A stretch of DNA of 64,000 bases from CAVORB01 sp963698495 (GTDB lineage: Bacteria > Pseudomonadota > Gammaproteobacteria > Chromatiales > Chromatiaceae), in the NCBI GenBank assembly GCA_963698495.1, contig CAVORB010000020.1, positions 1 through 64,000 of the forward strand. Reading direction: 5' to 3'. A program made the translations under genes and the position numbers. Shown here in pieces: positions 19,668 to 27,933 of this stretch (the stretch's first letter is position 1; every line of letters starts with the position of its first letter). The notes beneath the pieces were generated by a model. The model ran no database searches. It had not been told where the DNA came from and was given only the letters and a program-made list of their open reading frames with translations.

Positions 19668-19714
19668 CTCCCGACAGAGTGTCTGAATTCCGGGCGGAAT
19701 TCTCTCGTCGGGAG
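19668..19714 (-). promoter_or_regulatory. pstS leader hairpin covering the ribosome site
   Basis: In the pstS leader, CTCCCGAC (19714-19707, minus strand) is the exact reverse complement of GTCGGGAG (19675-19668), which contains the pstS Shine-Dalgarno GGGAG. Inside lies a perfect hairpin, GAATTCCG-CC-CGGAATTC (19702-19685). The whole forms a two-tier stem that would hide the ribosome site. Control of translation is inferred; no known riboswitch is recognised. Confidence 0.5.
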
Positions 19715-19758
19715 GTTGTGATTTAATGACCCGGCCGTGGAGCTTTGGTGAAGGGTTT

Positions 19759-19776
19759 ATTAACGTTCAATGAAAC
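19759..19776 (-). promoter_or_regulatory. weak Pho-box-like sequence upstream of pstS
   Basis: The minus strand reads GTTTCATTGAACGTTAAT, which matches 11 of 18 positions of the enterobacterial PhoB consensus, about 100 bases before the pstS start. A good -10 at the expected distance is not evident. PhoB control of pstS is the rule, so a site is expected, but this one is only a candidate. Confidence 0.25.
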
Positions 19777-19791
19777 TCTAAACCTTCCAGC

Positions 19792-20175
19792 TCAGCGCAA
19801 CCCGCTGAGCATGCGGACCAGATCCATGGTCGCGGCGAAGAAGTCCTCCTTCTGATGACCGCCGCACCAGGCGCGGATGCGACGCATCGCGGAATCGATG
19901 TCGGCCCCTTCCAGCACGTCCTTACCCGTTGCCAGGTTGAGCCCGGAGATGAACCCGGTCAGCCAGTCCTCGTAGCGGCGATACTCCCACACCAGCAGAT
20001 CGTCCCCCGCCTCGTTGCCGGTCGCGGCGGCGAGATACTGGTCGCAGGTCTTGATCCCATAGCCCCACAGCGGCGGCAGCTTGTCCGCGCGGACGGGGCC
20101 CGTCGCTCCCAGCAGGCCGCAGGAAAGCACTACGGCTGCGGCGAGGCATCGGTACCGAAAAATGGCTTTCATCAT
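19792..20175 (-). CDS. small exported protein of unknown function
   Basis: 127 residues from ATG 20175, which has AGGAAG nine bases upstream. A signal peptide (CLAAAVVLSCGLLGATGPVRA) is followed by GIKTCDQYLAA, EDWLTGFISGLNLATGKD and RIRAWCGGHQKEDFFAAT. Two cysteines (TCDQY, AWCGGH) are placed to form a disulfide. This C…W-x-x-G-[FY]-x-x-G…WC pattern occurs in small exported helical proteins of many Proteobacteria; some have been likened to immunity or acid-stress proteins, but that is not established here. It lies upstream of pstS on the same strand, with the pstS regulatory region between. Confidence 0.6.
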   Translation of the reverse strand: MMKAIFRYRCLAAAVVLSCGLLGATGPVRADKLPPLWGYGIKTCDQYLAAATGNEAGDDLLVWEYRRYEDWLTGFISGLNLATGKDVLEGADIDSAMRRIRAWCGGHQKEDFFAATMDLVRMLSGLR

Positions 20176-20516
20176 CGCGTCATGCTTCCTCAACCGCGAA
20201 ATGTCACCAGGGACGCGCCGGTAGGCTGCGACCCCGACTGCGAGAATCGCAAGCTACCACACTTCCGCCGAACCGGCGAAACGAGCCATAGGCGTTCGTC
20301 AGACTGCCGCGAGTCAAGGTCTCGCCATCCCGCGGCGCGTCCGTTCCATCCCCTCGCCCGTTCCACTTGTGGATGCGCCGCGGGAAGCGCTGAACCGCGC
20401 AACCGTCTTCACCTTATCCAGTATCGGCAGACCGGCGCCTCCTCTCGGGTTTCCGATGCGGTTAACATGACGGTTCGAAGACAACACCCCGACGCTGGCT
20501 TCTGGGACCCGCATCG
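20176..20516. other. divergent intergenic region
   Basis: 340 bases between the small exported protein (minus) and the SulP transporter (plus). It must hold promoters for both, but no well-spaced pair stands out. No repeat or RNA gene is seen. Confidence 0.35.
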
Positions 20517-22274
20517 ATGACCACCGACAACGCACAGACCGCTTCGCTCATCGACCGGCTCGGCCGGTTCGCGCCGGGCCTTCCGGCGCTGCTGCGCTAC
20601 CGCAAGGAGGACCTGCCGCACGACCTCGTCGCTGGCTTGTCGGTGGCGGCCGTTGCCCTGCCGGTGGGTGTTGCCTACGCGCAGCTCGCCGGATTCAGTC
20701 CGGTGGTGGGACTCTACTCCAGCATTCTGCCCCTGGCGGCCTATGCCCTGTTCGGCACCTCGCGCCAGCTCATCGTCGGCCCGGACGCCGCCACCTGCGC
20801 GCTGGTGGCAGCGGCCGTGGCGCCGCTGGCGGCGGGGGACGAGAACCTCTACCTGTCCCTGTCCATGGCCCTGGCCTTTCTCGCCGGGATCTTCTGCATC
20901 GGCGCCAGCTTCCTGCGCCTCGGCGCGCTCGCCGACTTTCTGTCCCGCCCCATCCTGGTCGGCTTTCTCAACGGAATCTCTCTGCACATCATCCTGGGGC
21001 AGATCGGCAAGGTCTTCGGCTTCGACCTGGACGCACCGGGCATCGTCCCCAGGTCGCTGGAGCTCGTAACCAGGCTGGGCGAGACCCATTGGCCAACCCT
21101 GGCCGTTGGCTTGTGCGCCTTCGGGGTGTTGGTGTTCTCGCCCCGCCTTTTCCCGCGGTTGCCGGCAGCGCTGATCGCCATTGTCGTCGCCGGCCTCGTG
21201 GTGGCCCTTCTCGGCTTGGACGCGCAAGGGGTACAGACCGTCGGCGCGTTACCGGCCGGTCTGCCGGCGCTGCGACTACCCGACCTGTCGCTGGACGTAC
21301 TGGAGTCCTTGGCCGCCGCGGCCGCGGGCATCGCGCTGATGAGCTTCTCCAGCGCCATGCTCACCGCGCGGAGCTTCGCCGCCAAAAACCGCTACGACAT
21401 CGACGTCGACCGCGAGTTCTCGGCCCTCGGCGCCGCCAATATCGCATCCGCCTTGTCCCAAGGCTTCGCCATCAGCGGAGCCGACTCGCGCACCGCCATG
21501 AGCGACTCCGCCGGCGGGCGGACCCAGGTCGCCGGCCTGGTATCCGCCGCGACCATCGCCGTGGTCCTGGTGTTTCTCACGGATCCCCTGCAGTACGTCC
21601 CCATCGCCGCCCTCGGGGCGGTGCTGATCAAGGCGTCCCTGGGGCTGATGGACATCGCGTTCCTCAGGCGGCTCTACCGGCTGGACAAGCGCGAGCTGGC
21701 CATCTCCGTCATCGCCACCCTCGGGGTCGTCTGGGTCGGCGCCATCGACGCCATCCTGTTCGCCGTCGCCCTGTCGCTGATCCGCTTCGTGCAGATCGTC
21801 GCCCGCCCGCGCGTCGAGCTACTGGGGAAGGTGAAGGGCTATGCGGGGTTCCACCCGGTCCAGCACCATTCCAAGGTCAGGACGGATGAGGGCCTGGTCA
21901 TGTTCCGCTTCAACGCCTCGATCGTCTTTTTCAACGCGCCCTATTTCAAGCGTCAGGCACTGAAGGCGATTGAGGACGCCGGCCCGCGGCTCAAGTGGTT
22001 CGTGATCGATGCCCTCCCGATCACCGGGTCGGACATCACCGGACTCTATGCCCTCAACGATGTCCACGAGGAGCTGCGCCGTCGCGGCGCCGAGCTGGTG
22101 ATCGCCGGCCGTCGCACCCAGGCGATCAAGTGGCTCAAGTCGGTGGGGATGGCCGAGGAGGAGCTCGCGGACCGTTTCTTCCCAACGCTGCGGCAGGCGG
22201 CACGCGCCTACAAGACCCAGTTCCCCCGTGAGCGTACGGAGCAACCGCAGAATGCGACCGCGCCCTCGGCATAG
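20517..22274 (+). CDS. SulP-family anion transporter with STAS domain
   Basis: 585 residues. The membrane domain contains the SulP start pattern DLVAGLSVAAVALPVGVAYA, GLYSSILPLAAYALFGTSRQ and IVGPDAATCALVAA, with about ten to twelve helices. QGFAISGADSRTAMSDSAGG is the conserved loop near the centre. The C-terminal cytoplasmic STAS domain follows (GLVMFRFNASIVFFNAPYFK, LKWFVIDALPITGSDITGL). Family members carry sulfate, bicarbonate or other anions; the substrate cannot be assigned here. It stands alone, convergent with the next gene. Confidence 0.88.
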   Translation: MTTDNAQTASLIDRLGRFAPGLPALLRYRKEDLPHDLVAGLSVAAVALPVGVAYAQLAGFSPVVGLYSSILPLAAYALFGTSRQLIVGPDAATCALVAAAVAPLAAGDENLYLSLSMALAFLAGIFCIGASFLRLGALADFLSRPILVGFLNGISLHIILGQIGKVFGFDLDAPGIVPRSLELVTRLGETHWPTLAVGLCAFGVLVFSPRLFPRLPAALIAIVVAGLVVALLGLDAQGVQTVGALPAGLPALRLPDLSLDVLESLAAAAAGIALMSFSSAMLTARSFAAKNRYDIDVDREFSALGAANIASALSQGFAISGADSRTAMSDSAGGRTQVAGLVSAATIAVVLVFLTDPLQYVPIAALGAVLIKASLGLMDIAFLRRLYRLDKRELAISVIATLGVVWVGAIDAILFAVALSLIRFVQIVARPRVELLGKVKGYAGFHPVQHHSKVRTDEGLVMFRFNASIVFFNAPYFKRQALKAIEDAGPRLKWFVIDALPITGSDITGLYALNDVHEELRRRGAELVIAGRRTQAIKWLKSVGMAEEELADRFFPTLRQAARAYKTQFPRERTEQPQNATAPSA

Positions 22275-22288
22275 ACCCTACGCGGATC

Positions 22289-22323
22289 GCCTCGGGTCTC
22301 GTCGATCGAAGAAGACGCGAGGC
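22289..22323. terminator. hairpin between convergent genes
   Basis: GCCTCG pairs with CGAGGC, and an inner GTCT with AGAC, around a 12-base loop. It lies in the 59-base gap between the SulP gene and the minus-strand membrane protein gene. It could serve both directions, but no T run follows. Confidence 0.35.
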
Positions 22324-22333
22324 CGCGATACGG

Positions 22334-22939
22334 TCAGTTATCTGACTTTTCAGACTGTGCCGATTCGAATCGGCTGATGATGTTGGTCACGAACTCCTCC
22401 GAGTAACCCGCGAGAAAGCACCAGAACAGGAGCTTCGCGTAGTCCTGATGGTCCTGCGCATGGATCGCGAACAGGTCCATCAGGCTGCCGGCCGAAGCGG
22501 CGTCGGCAGTTGGGTCTACGACATCCGGAACGAACGTCGGGAACAGATCCCCTTCCACCAGCCCCGAGATGAACAGGACATAAAGCAGCAACGCCAGAAT
22601 GCCGCCGACCAATGGCGAGAGCACCACGTAGACCCAGGAGCGGGCGAGCAACAGCAGATCGTCATGGCCGAGTGTCTTCAAACGCTTCTGCAGGCTGATG
22701 AAACCGCCGATGATGCCGGTCAGCAGGACCATCCAGGAGGTCGCCCCGATCAGGTCGTTGTATCCGCCGCTCACCAGATAGGCGCCCGCGATCATGACCG
22801 CCAGCAAAAGGGTCAAGGCAAGCCAAAGCCGGTTGCTGATGACCTTGATCATCTCCAGGCGCTCGTCCAGAGGCTCCCGGTAGCTCAGACCGGTCTTGGG
22901 CGCCGTCGGCGAGGGTGGAGTCTGCGTGGTCTCGGACAT
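22334..22939 (-). CDS. hypothetical membrane protein
   Basis: 201 residues from ATG 22939, with GAGGA nine bases upstream; the longer frame lacks support. A short Pro/Thr-rich cytoplasmic head is followed by three or four membrane helices (LWLALTLLLAVMIAGAYLVS, SWMVLLTGIIGGFISLQKRL, WVYVVLSPLVGGILALLLYV) and an acidic tail (FCFLAGYSEEFVTNIISRFE, with a Trp before it). GGFISLQKRL between helices is notable. I do not recognise a family with assigned function. Confidence 0.6.
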   Translation of the reverse strand: MSETTQTPPSPTAPKTGLSYREPLDERLEMIKVISNRLWLALTLLLAVMIAGAYLVSGGYNDLIGATSWMVLLTGIIGGFISLQKRLKTLGHDDLLLLARSWVYVVLSPLVGGILALLLYVLFISGLVEGDLFPTFVPDVVDPTADAASAGSLMDLFAIHAQDHQDYAKLLFWCFLAGYSEEFVTNIISRFESAQSEKSDN

Positions 22940-23309
22940 GATGCTTTTCCTCGGCAACGATCGCGTTGAACCCCGGAGACCAAAGAACTGCGCGGGAGAG
23001 CCAGAGGGCAAGGGAAGCGAGACTAATCGTCGGTTCGCGACCGCCCCGTTCATGCCTCCTCTACTGACCGGACCCGGGAGCAAGGAATCCGACCCTTATA
23101 GTCGGGATAAGATCCAATATTAGGTAGGGGACGATGACACGGCAAGGGCACGGCACCCAAGCAGGTAGTGTTTGCGCTTGAGGAGGCGGGTGAGCAAACG
23201 GACGTCGATCAATGCCAGCGGAGGGCGGGAAAGGATCCGGAAACAGAAGCGAGGGCGCTTTGCCCGCGACCCGCATGCCAAGGTCTCACGCGCGCATTCT
23301 CTCCCACAA
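22940..23309. other. intergenic stretch without recognised gene
   Basis: 370 bases between two minus-strand genes. It holds short open frames without domain similarity and a small AT-richer patch near 23094-23122 that may carry the promoter of the membrane-protein gene. Nothing else is seen. Confidence 0.35.
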
Positions 23310-23897
23310 CTAGAACACGGGAAACACCGAAGCCATCGGATTGGCGCTCCGCGCCACCCCTTCTTTCTTCACGGCGACGGGGTCACCAACCTTCATGCGG
23401 GTAAACAAGAGCCTGGCGTCCTCGTAGTGAAGACGGACGCAGCCATGCGAGTCGGGGTGACCGGGCATATAGCCTTCGTGGATGAAATAGGGCCCGTGAA
23501 ACTGGAGCGAATAGGGCATCGGGGTGTTCTGGTCGTAATAGTTCGTGTACTTGCTGGAGCGCTTGTCCTTATCCTTGCTCTGTACGCGAAACTTGCCTCT
23601 GGGGGTGGGATGCTTCTTCGACCCAGTTGATACCTCGCCACTCGCAAACACCCGTCCGTCCTCGACGTATTCGAACGTCTGCGAGTCGAGATAGATGGTC
23701 AGTGCACGAGACTTCGCTTTCGGAAGCTGATACCGGGGGTCCTTCTCCGGGGCCACAAGCTGAGGACGTTTGGGTTTTGCTTGCGCCTGCGGTTCCGGCT
23801 CAGGAGCTACCGGCACCGCGACGGTCTCGGGCTGGCTGGCGCAACCAGCGCCAAGGAGCCCGACCAAGAGGTACACGTATGCCTTGGAGTGGCGCAT
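23310..23897 (-). CDS. L,D-transpeptidase (YkuD) lipoprotein
   Basis: 195 residues from ATG 23897. YLLVGLLGAGCASQ is a type II signal peptide with its lipobox cysteine, so the protein is membrane-anchored. A Pro/Ala/Lys linker follows. The YkuD domain has the catalytic pair in HGPYFIHEGYMPGHPDSHGC, then VRLHYEDA; the nucleophile is the Cys of SHGCVR near residue 153. These enzymes form 3-3 cross-links in peptidoglycan or attach lipoproteins to it. The first 33 codons of the longer open frame are not needed. Confidence 0.85.
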   Translation of the reverse strand: MRHSKAYVYLLVGLLGAGCASQPETVAVPVAPEPEPQAQAKPKRPQLVAPEKDPRYQLPKAKSRALTIYLDSQTFEYVEDGRVFASGEVSTGSKKHPTPRGKFRVQSKDKDKRSSKYTNYYDQNTPMPYSLQFHGPYFIHEGYMPGHPDSHGCVRLHYEDARLLFTRMKVGDPVAVKKEGVARSANPMASVFPVF

Positions 23898-24121
23898 AGG
23901 TAAGGAGCCAGAGACTTCCGGAGGAAAGGGAACGCTGACTATGTCATCACCTCCCGTTGCCAATGGGTGGGTGCTGATTTGGACGAGAACGGTCAAAGGT
24001 CAGCGTCAGTGCAGCGTAGAATAGAGGTCGTGAGCGCGGTATTCAACGAAACCGCGCCTTTGTTGATCGCCAAGGTGTGGCCCCACCCTTTGCATGGAAG
24101 CCTTTTCGAGCCTGGTCCAGC

Positions 24122-25269
24122 CTATCTGGTCCGGGACGCGCCGAGAGTCCTGAGCCTCGCCTCAACGGCGATCAGGATTTGCCGGATCCTCGATCCCGCC
24201 CATCGAGCCGACGACCAAGCGCGGCTCCGGATCGACTCGGTCCACACGGGTTCCCGCAGCTCGAACACGAGTTCCGCGACCGAGTTTCCCCGACGCTCGA
24301 ACCAGGTACTCCCCTTCTCGACCAGAGCGATCAGGAGACGCGCCGCCCACTCCCGGCGGGCGCGGTGACGTCGAGTCGGACCCAGGTCTGCCCATTCGGT
24401 GCCAAGGCCGGCAGCGGGGCACCACCGTCCCGCCATGTCAGGACCTCGCCGTTTGCGTCCAACCAACGGGCCGCAACCATCAGGCCCGAGGACGGAAAGG
24501 CTGGCCAGGCCTGGGGACTGATGTTTCTGACCCCAACTCGGTTGGATAGGGGCATGCCCGCAACGACACGGGCCGGTGCGGCGCCGACCTGCAACGCGAC
24601 GCGGTAGGCGTTTCCTGAAAGAAAGCGCGGAGTGTCTCGCATCGCGCTGCGCGTGTGCGCGCGTAGTACATCGGCGAGTGATCCAAGGTTCTCGTCTTCA
24701 AAAAATCTGCCATGCTCACCCTGAATGAGGCCGACTTGGTAGTCCGGGAAGCTCCTTGTCCAGGCCAGCTCGGGCCGGCGGTATCTGAGCCAGGGGCAGG
24801 CCGCCTGGCTGTCGCGCCCGAACAGCAGCAAAACCTTCTCGCCATAGGGCTGGGGCAGGAACGACCACTCCATGAGCACCAGCAGGGGAATGTGACGGCG
24901 CCTTCTCAGCAGGTGCTGCGCGACTGCCAGGGCGATCACCGCGCCCTGGCAGTTGCCGCCGACGAATAGCGGTCCGTCCAGGAACAGGTCCTCGATCTCT
25001 CGGGCGTAGTGCAGCGCGAAGGCCTGAATCTCGTCCTCGGCGTAATCCATGACCTCACTGCCCGAGCGCATGCCGAAAACCGGTGTGTCAGCGCCCAGAT
25101 GGCGCGCGAGCCGCGAAAACTCCTCGCCCGACTGGCTGTGGAGATGTTGTAGCGTTCTCAAAAAAATATGCGGCCGTGAAACTGCCGCCAAAAACCTGTA
25201 AGCCGGGGTGAAGGGCAGAGCGCGGGGCCACGGACTCGGCCAGGCGAGGGCCATCCGTTGCCCTTTCAC
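24122..25269 (-). CDS. alpha/beta-hydrolase thioesterase with C-terminal beta-sandwich, frameshifted
   Basis: The first 200 residues resemble a type I/II thioesterase domain like those of peptide and polyketide synthases. The nucleophile elbow is GGNCQGA, with Cys in place of the usual Ser; Asp in LLFGRDS and His in IQGEHGRFF could complete the triad. The C-terminal part (RVGVRNISPQAWPAF … GLMVAARWLDANGEVL … EKGSTWFERRGN) is a beta-sandwich domain often attached to glycosyltransferases and methyltransferases of polysaccharide clusters. One base is missing near 24350 in a G run; restoring it continues the protein to the stop at 24122 (about 382 residues). No synthase is nearby, so the substrate is unknown. 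The exact start is uncertain. Confidence 0.65.
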
Positions 25270-25450
25270 ATCCCTCGCGGTCTCGCCTTGGACGACGGTC
25301 CGCTGACGCCGGAAGCTTACAAACCCCAGGGCGTTCGATCAATGCACCTGACTCGGAATCGGACAGCCCATGGGCGGAACGAGTTATCGCGGAACTGCGC
25401 GGCCGATCCCATTTTTCCTGACCAGCCTTTGAACCGTCAGGGTCGGCGCC

Positions 25451-26314
25451 TCAATCGGAATCACTATCTCCGTCGCCCCATCGCCGGCGGTTGATGGCGT
25501 AATCCGTCACCTCGCCGCGGAACGGCAGCAGCAGCATGCCGGGGAGCCGGTCCACCTCCCGCGGGTCGCGATAGCCGCGGATGCCGATGGTCATGCCCGA
25601 GTGGCCTTCCCTGGGCTGTTCCCGGTAGGTGCCGAGCAGCCGGTCCCACCAGGACAGGTTGAAGCCGAAGTTGGAGTTGGTCTCGTCGTCCTCCACCGAG
25701 TGGTGGACCCGGTGCATGTCGGGTGTAACCACCAGCCAGCGCAGCGCCCGATCCAGCCCCGCTGGTAGACCGACGTTGCCGTGGTTGAACATCGCCATGC
25801 CGTTGAGGATCACCTCGAACAGGATCACGGCGACCACGGGCGGCCCGAGCACCATGATCGCGGCAAATTTGATCACCATAGACAGCAGGATCTCGATGGG
25901 GTGAAAACGGGCACCGGTGGTGAGGTCGTAGTCGAGGTCCGCATGATGGACCCGGTGCAGCCGCCACAGAGCCGGCACTGCGTGAAACATGACGTGCTGC
26001 AGCCAGATCACGAAATCCAAGGCCACCACGGCGATCAGCGCCGACAGCCAGAGAGGGGGATCGAGGGCGTTGAGCAACCCCCAGCCCCGAGCATCCGCGA
26101 TCGCCGCCATACCCACCGCCGCAGCCGGGAAAATGATCCGCAGCAGGATCGAGTTCAGCACCACCAGGCCAAGATTGTTGCCCCAGCGCACCGCCTTGGA
26201 GACGCTGAGCACCCGGCGCGGCGCGCGCAGCTCCCACAGCGCCATCAGCGCGAAGATGCCGAAAAAGAAGCCGAGGCGGATGGCCGCCTCGTGCTCGAGA
26301 ATCAGGTTATCCAA
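25451..26314 (-). CDS. sterol desaturase / fatty-acid hydroxylase family membrane protein
   Basis: 287 residues with four membrane helices and the eight-histidine pattern of di-iron membrane oxygenases: LQHVMFHAVPALWRLHRVHH and VTPDMHRVHHSVEDDETNSN. Such enzymes hydroxylate or desaturate lipids at the membrane, using O2 and electrons from a reductase. The longest frame begins with a TTG (26314, LDNLILEH); there is no ATG before the first helix. The substrate is unknown. It lies among unrelated single genes on the minus strand. Confidence 0.8.
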   Translation of the reverse strand: MDNLILEHEAAIRLGFFFGIFALMALWELRAPRRVLSVSKAVRWGNNLGLVVLNSILLRIIFPAAAVGMAAIADARGWGLLNALDPPLWLSALIAVVALDFVIWLQHVMFHAVPALWRLHRVHHADLDYDLTTGARFHPIEILLSMVIKFAAIMVLGPPVVAVILFEVILNGMAMFNHGNVGLPAGLDRALRWLVVTPDMHRVHHSVEDDETNSNFGFNLSWWDRLLGTYREQPREGHSGMTIGIRGYRDPREVDRLPGMLLLPFRGEVTDYAINRRRWGDGDSDSD

Positions 26315-26403
26315 ATCGACACCGCTGGCGTTCAGGCAATACAGCTATTCACGACGGATGTGATGGCGGTCGGCAAGGCGACAATCAAGCCGGGCCGAGT
26401 AAG

Positions 26404-27006
26404 TCACGGCGCGAAAGACAGCGACCCCAGGGCCGCGTTGATCCGTTCCTGCACCGGCTTGTAGTCATCGAACAGGAACACCGCGTAGGCATCGGCCAGC
26501 TTGTTCTTGTGCATGGCGATGACCAGCGCCTGCCGGTGCCCGGTCTGGAATTCGGCGCTGATATCGAACACCGCGGCCGAGGCCCAGTCGGCGTTGAACT
26601 TCTCCGCGGCCTGCTGGGGCGGATACTCGCCGGCCGGGCTGTGGCGACCGTTGGACAACAGCGTGACCATGGACTGGAACATGACGGGGAACATGTGGTT
26701 CGGGTCCGGCGCCGAGCTGTGCGGGTCCTCGTAGTCGACGATGATCCGACCCAAGGGCCGCACCGCGTACCGGATCTCCAGACTGCCGTCCGCGGCGGCC
26801 ACGGCGTGGTCGTACCGGAACAGGGGATTGGGATGCACCGGCACCGGCGCGAAACCCGCCGGGACCTCGAAGCGCATGCCGGATTCCGACAAGAGCTGCT
26901 CGAAGCTTGGCGCGGCATTCGCGGGCTCGCCCGGCTCCTCCGTCCCGATCGCGACTGACGTCCATCCGGCGAGTCCGACGAGGATCAAACAAACTAGCTT
27001 AGTCAT
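26404..27006 (-). CDS. exported protein of unknown function
   Basis: 200 residues from ATG 27006, with AAGGGGA just upstream; a GTG directly before it is an alternative. A signal peptide (VCLILVGLAGWTSVAIG) precedes a mature part with FEVPAGFAPVPVHPNPLFRY, LEIRYAVRPLGRI and ISAEFQTGHRQALVIAMHKN. The mature part is mixed alpha/beta without cysteines. I know the general pattern from uncharacterised exported proteins only. It is 49 bases downstream of the TPR gene, probably the same transcript. Confidence 0.6.
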   Translation of the reverse strand: MTKLVCLILVGLAGWTSVAIGTEEPGEPANAAPSFEQLLSESGMRFEVPAGFAPVPVHPNPLFRYDHAVAAADGSLEIRYAVRPLGRIIVDYEDPHSSAPDPNHMFPVMFQSMVTLLSNGRHSPAGEYPPQQAAEKFNADWASAAVFDISAEFQTGHRQALVIAMHKNKLADAYAVFLFDDYKPVQERINAALGSLSFAP

Positions 27007-27055
27007 CACGTCCCCTTGGCGCGGTCAGCGCCCTTTCGCTTCCGGCCTTCCACGC

Positions 27056-27838
27056 TCACTGATGCGGATTGGGAGGAGGCGCGACCTCCACCCGCTCGGG
27101 ATTGCGCAGGACCTCGAGCATCTCCCGCGCCTGCGCATTCCAGGCCTCGTTTCGGGAGATCTGCAGGAAGCGCTCCAGGTCGGCGATCGCGGCGTCTTTC
27201 TCGCCCCGGGCATCCCGCACCGCAGCGCGGTTGAAATACGGGCCGGGCAAGTGGGGGTCGAGGGCGATGCAGTAATCGAAGTCCTCCAGGGCGCCGTCCA
27301 GGTCCCGGTTACCGTAACGCAACGCCCCGCGATTGAAGCGCGCCGGCAACAGATCGGGATTGATCGCGATGGCTTGATCGAGGTCCGCCAGGGCCCGGTC
27401 GGTACGGCCGAACTGGCGGTAGGCCTGCGCCCGGTTGGTCAGCGCCTCGGCGTCCGTAGGAACGAGCGTGACCGCCTTCTCCAGGTCCGCCAGCGCCGGG
27501 GAGACGCGCCCCTCCTCCAGCAGCAGGCTGCCACGCAACGCGTAGAGCCGGGCGTGGTCCGGGTGCTTGTCGATCGCCATGGACAGGGTGTGCAGGGTCT
27601 CCTGCGGCCGCCCCTCCGCCTTGTGCTTGAGGGCGATCTCGATCTGGGTCTCGGGGTCGAGCTTTCCGTGGGGGTCGTAGGCTGCCCCGTGCGGCCGGCC
27701 CGGCGTGACAAGCACCGCGGGAGTCGCCGGCGTCGTCACGTTGGACGTGACCTGCTCCTCCGCGGACGCCTTGGCGGAAATCAGCCCCGCCGCAAGCAGG
27801 GCCGTGGTGATGAATGACAGGGTGATGCGTGCGCGCAT
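27056..27838 (-). CDS. exported TPR-repeat protein
   Basis: 260 residues from ATG 27838. A signal peptide (LSFITTALLAAGLISAKASA) is followed by at least five tetratricopeptide repeats from about residue 75 on (DPETQIEIALKHKAEGRPQE, RLYALRGSLLLEEGRVSPAL, EALTNRAQAYRQFGRTDRAL, and others). It is likely a periplasmic scaffold for protein contacts. A strong terminator separates it from the multiheme cytochrome gene upstream, so it is probably transcribed separately, together with the exported unknown downstream. Confidence 0.8.
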   Translation of the reverse strand: MRARITLSFITTALLAAGLISAKASAEEQVTSNVTTPATPAVLVTPGRPHGAAYDPHGKLDPETQIEIALKHKAEGRPQETLHTLSMAIDKHPDHARLYALRGSLLLEEGRVSPALADLEKAVTLVPTDAEALTNRAQAYRQFGRTDRALADLDQAIAINPDLLPARFNRGALRYGNRDLDGALEDFDYCIALDPHLPGPYFNRAAVRDARGEKDAAIADLERFLQISRNEAWNAQAREMLEVLRNPERVEVAPPPNPHQ

Positions 27839-27865
27839 GGGCTTGGTTGGTTTGTATTCGGATCG

Positions 27866-27900
27866 AAAAAGGGGCTCACCGCGAGTGCGCGGCGAGCCCC
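27866..27900 (-). terminator. rho-independent terminator of the multiheme cytochrome gene
   Basis: On the minus strand a 13 bp stem, GGGGCTCGCCGCG with CGCGGTGAGCCCC (one G-U pair, four-base loop), is followed directly by TTTTT. It sits 33 bases after the cytochrome stop codon and 27 bases before the TPR gene start. It is the clearest intrinsic terminator in the window. Confidence 0.85.
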
Positions 27901-27933
27901 GACATTGTCGCACCTCGAGTGACCGACCGCCGA

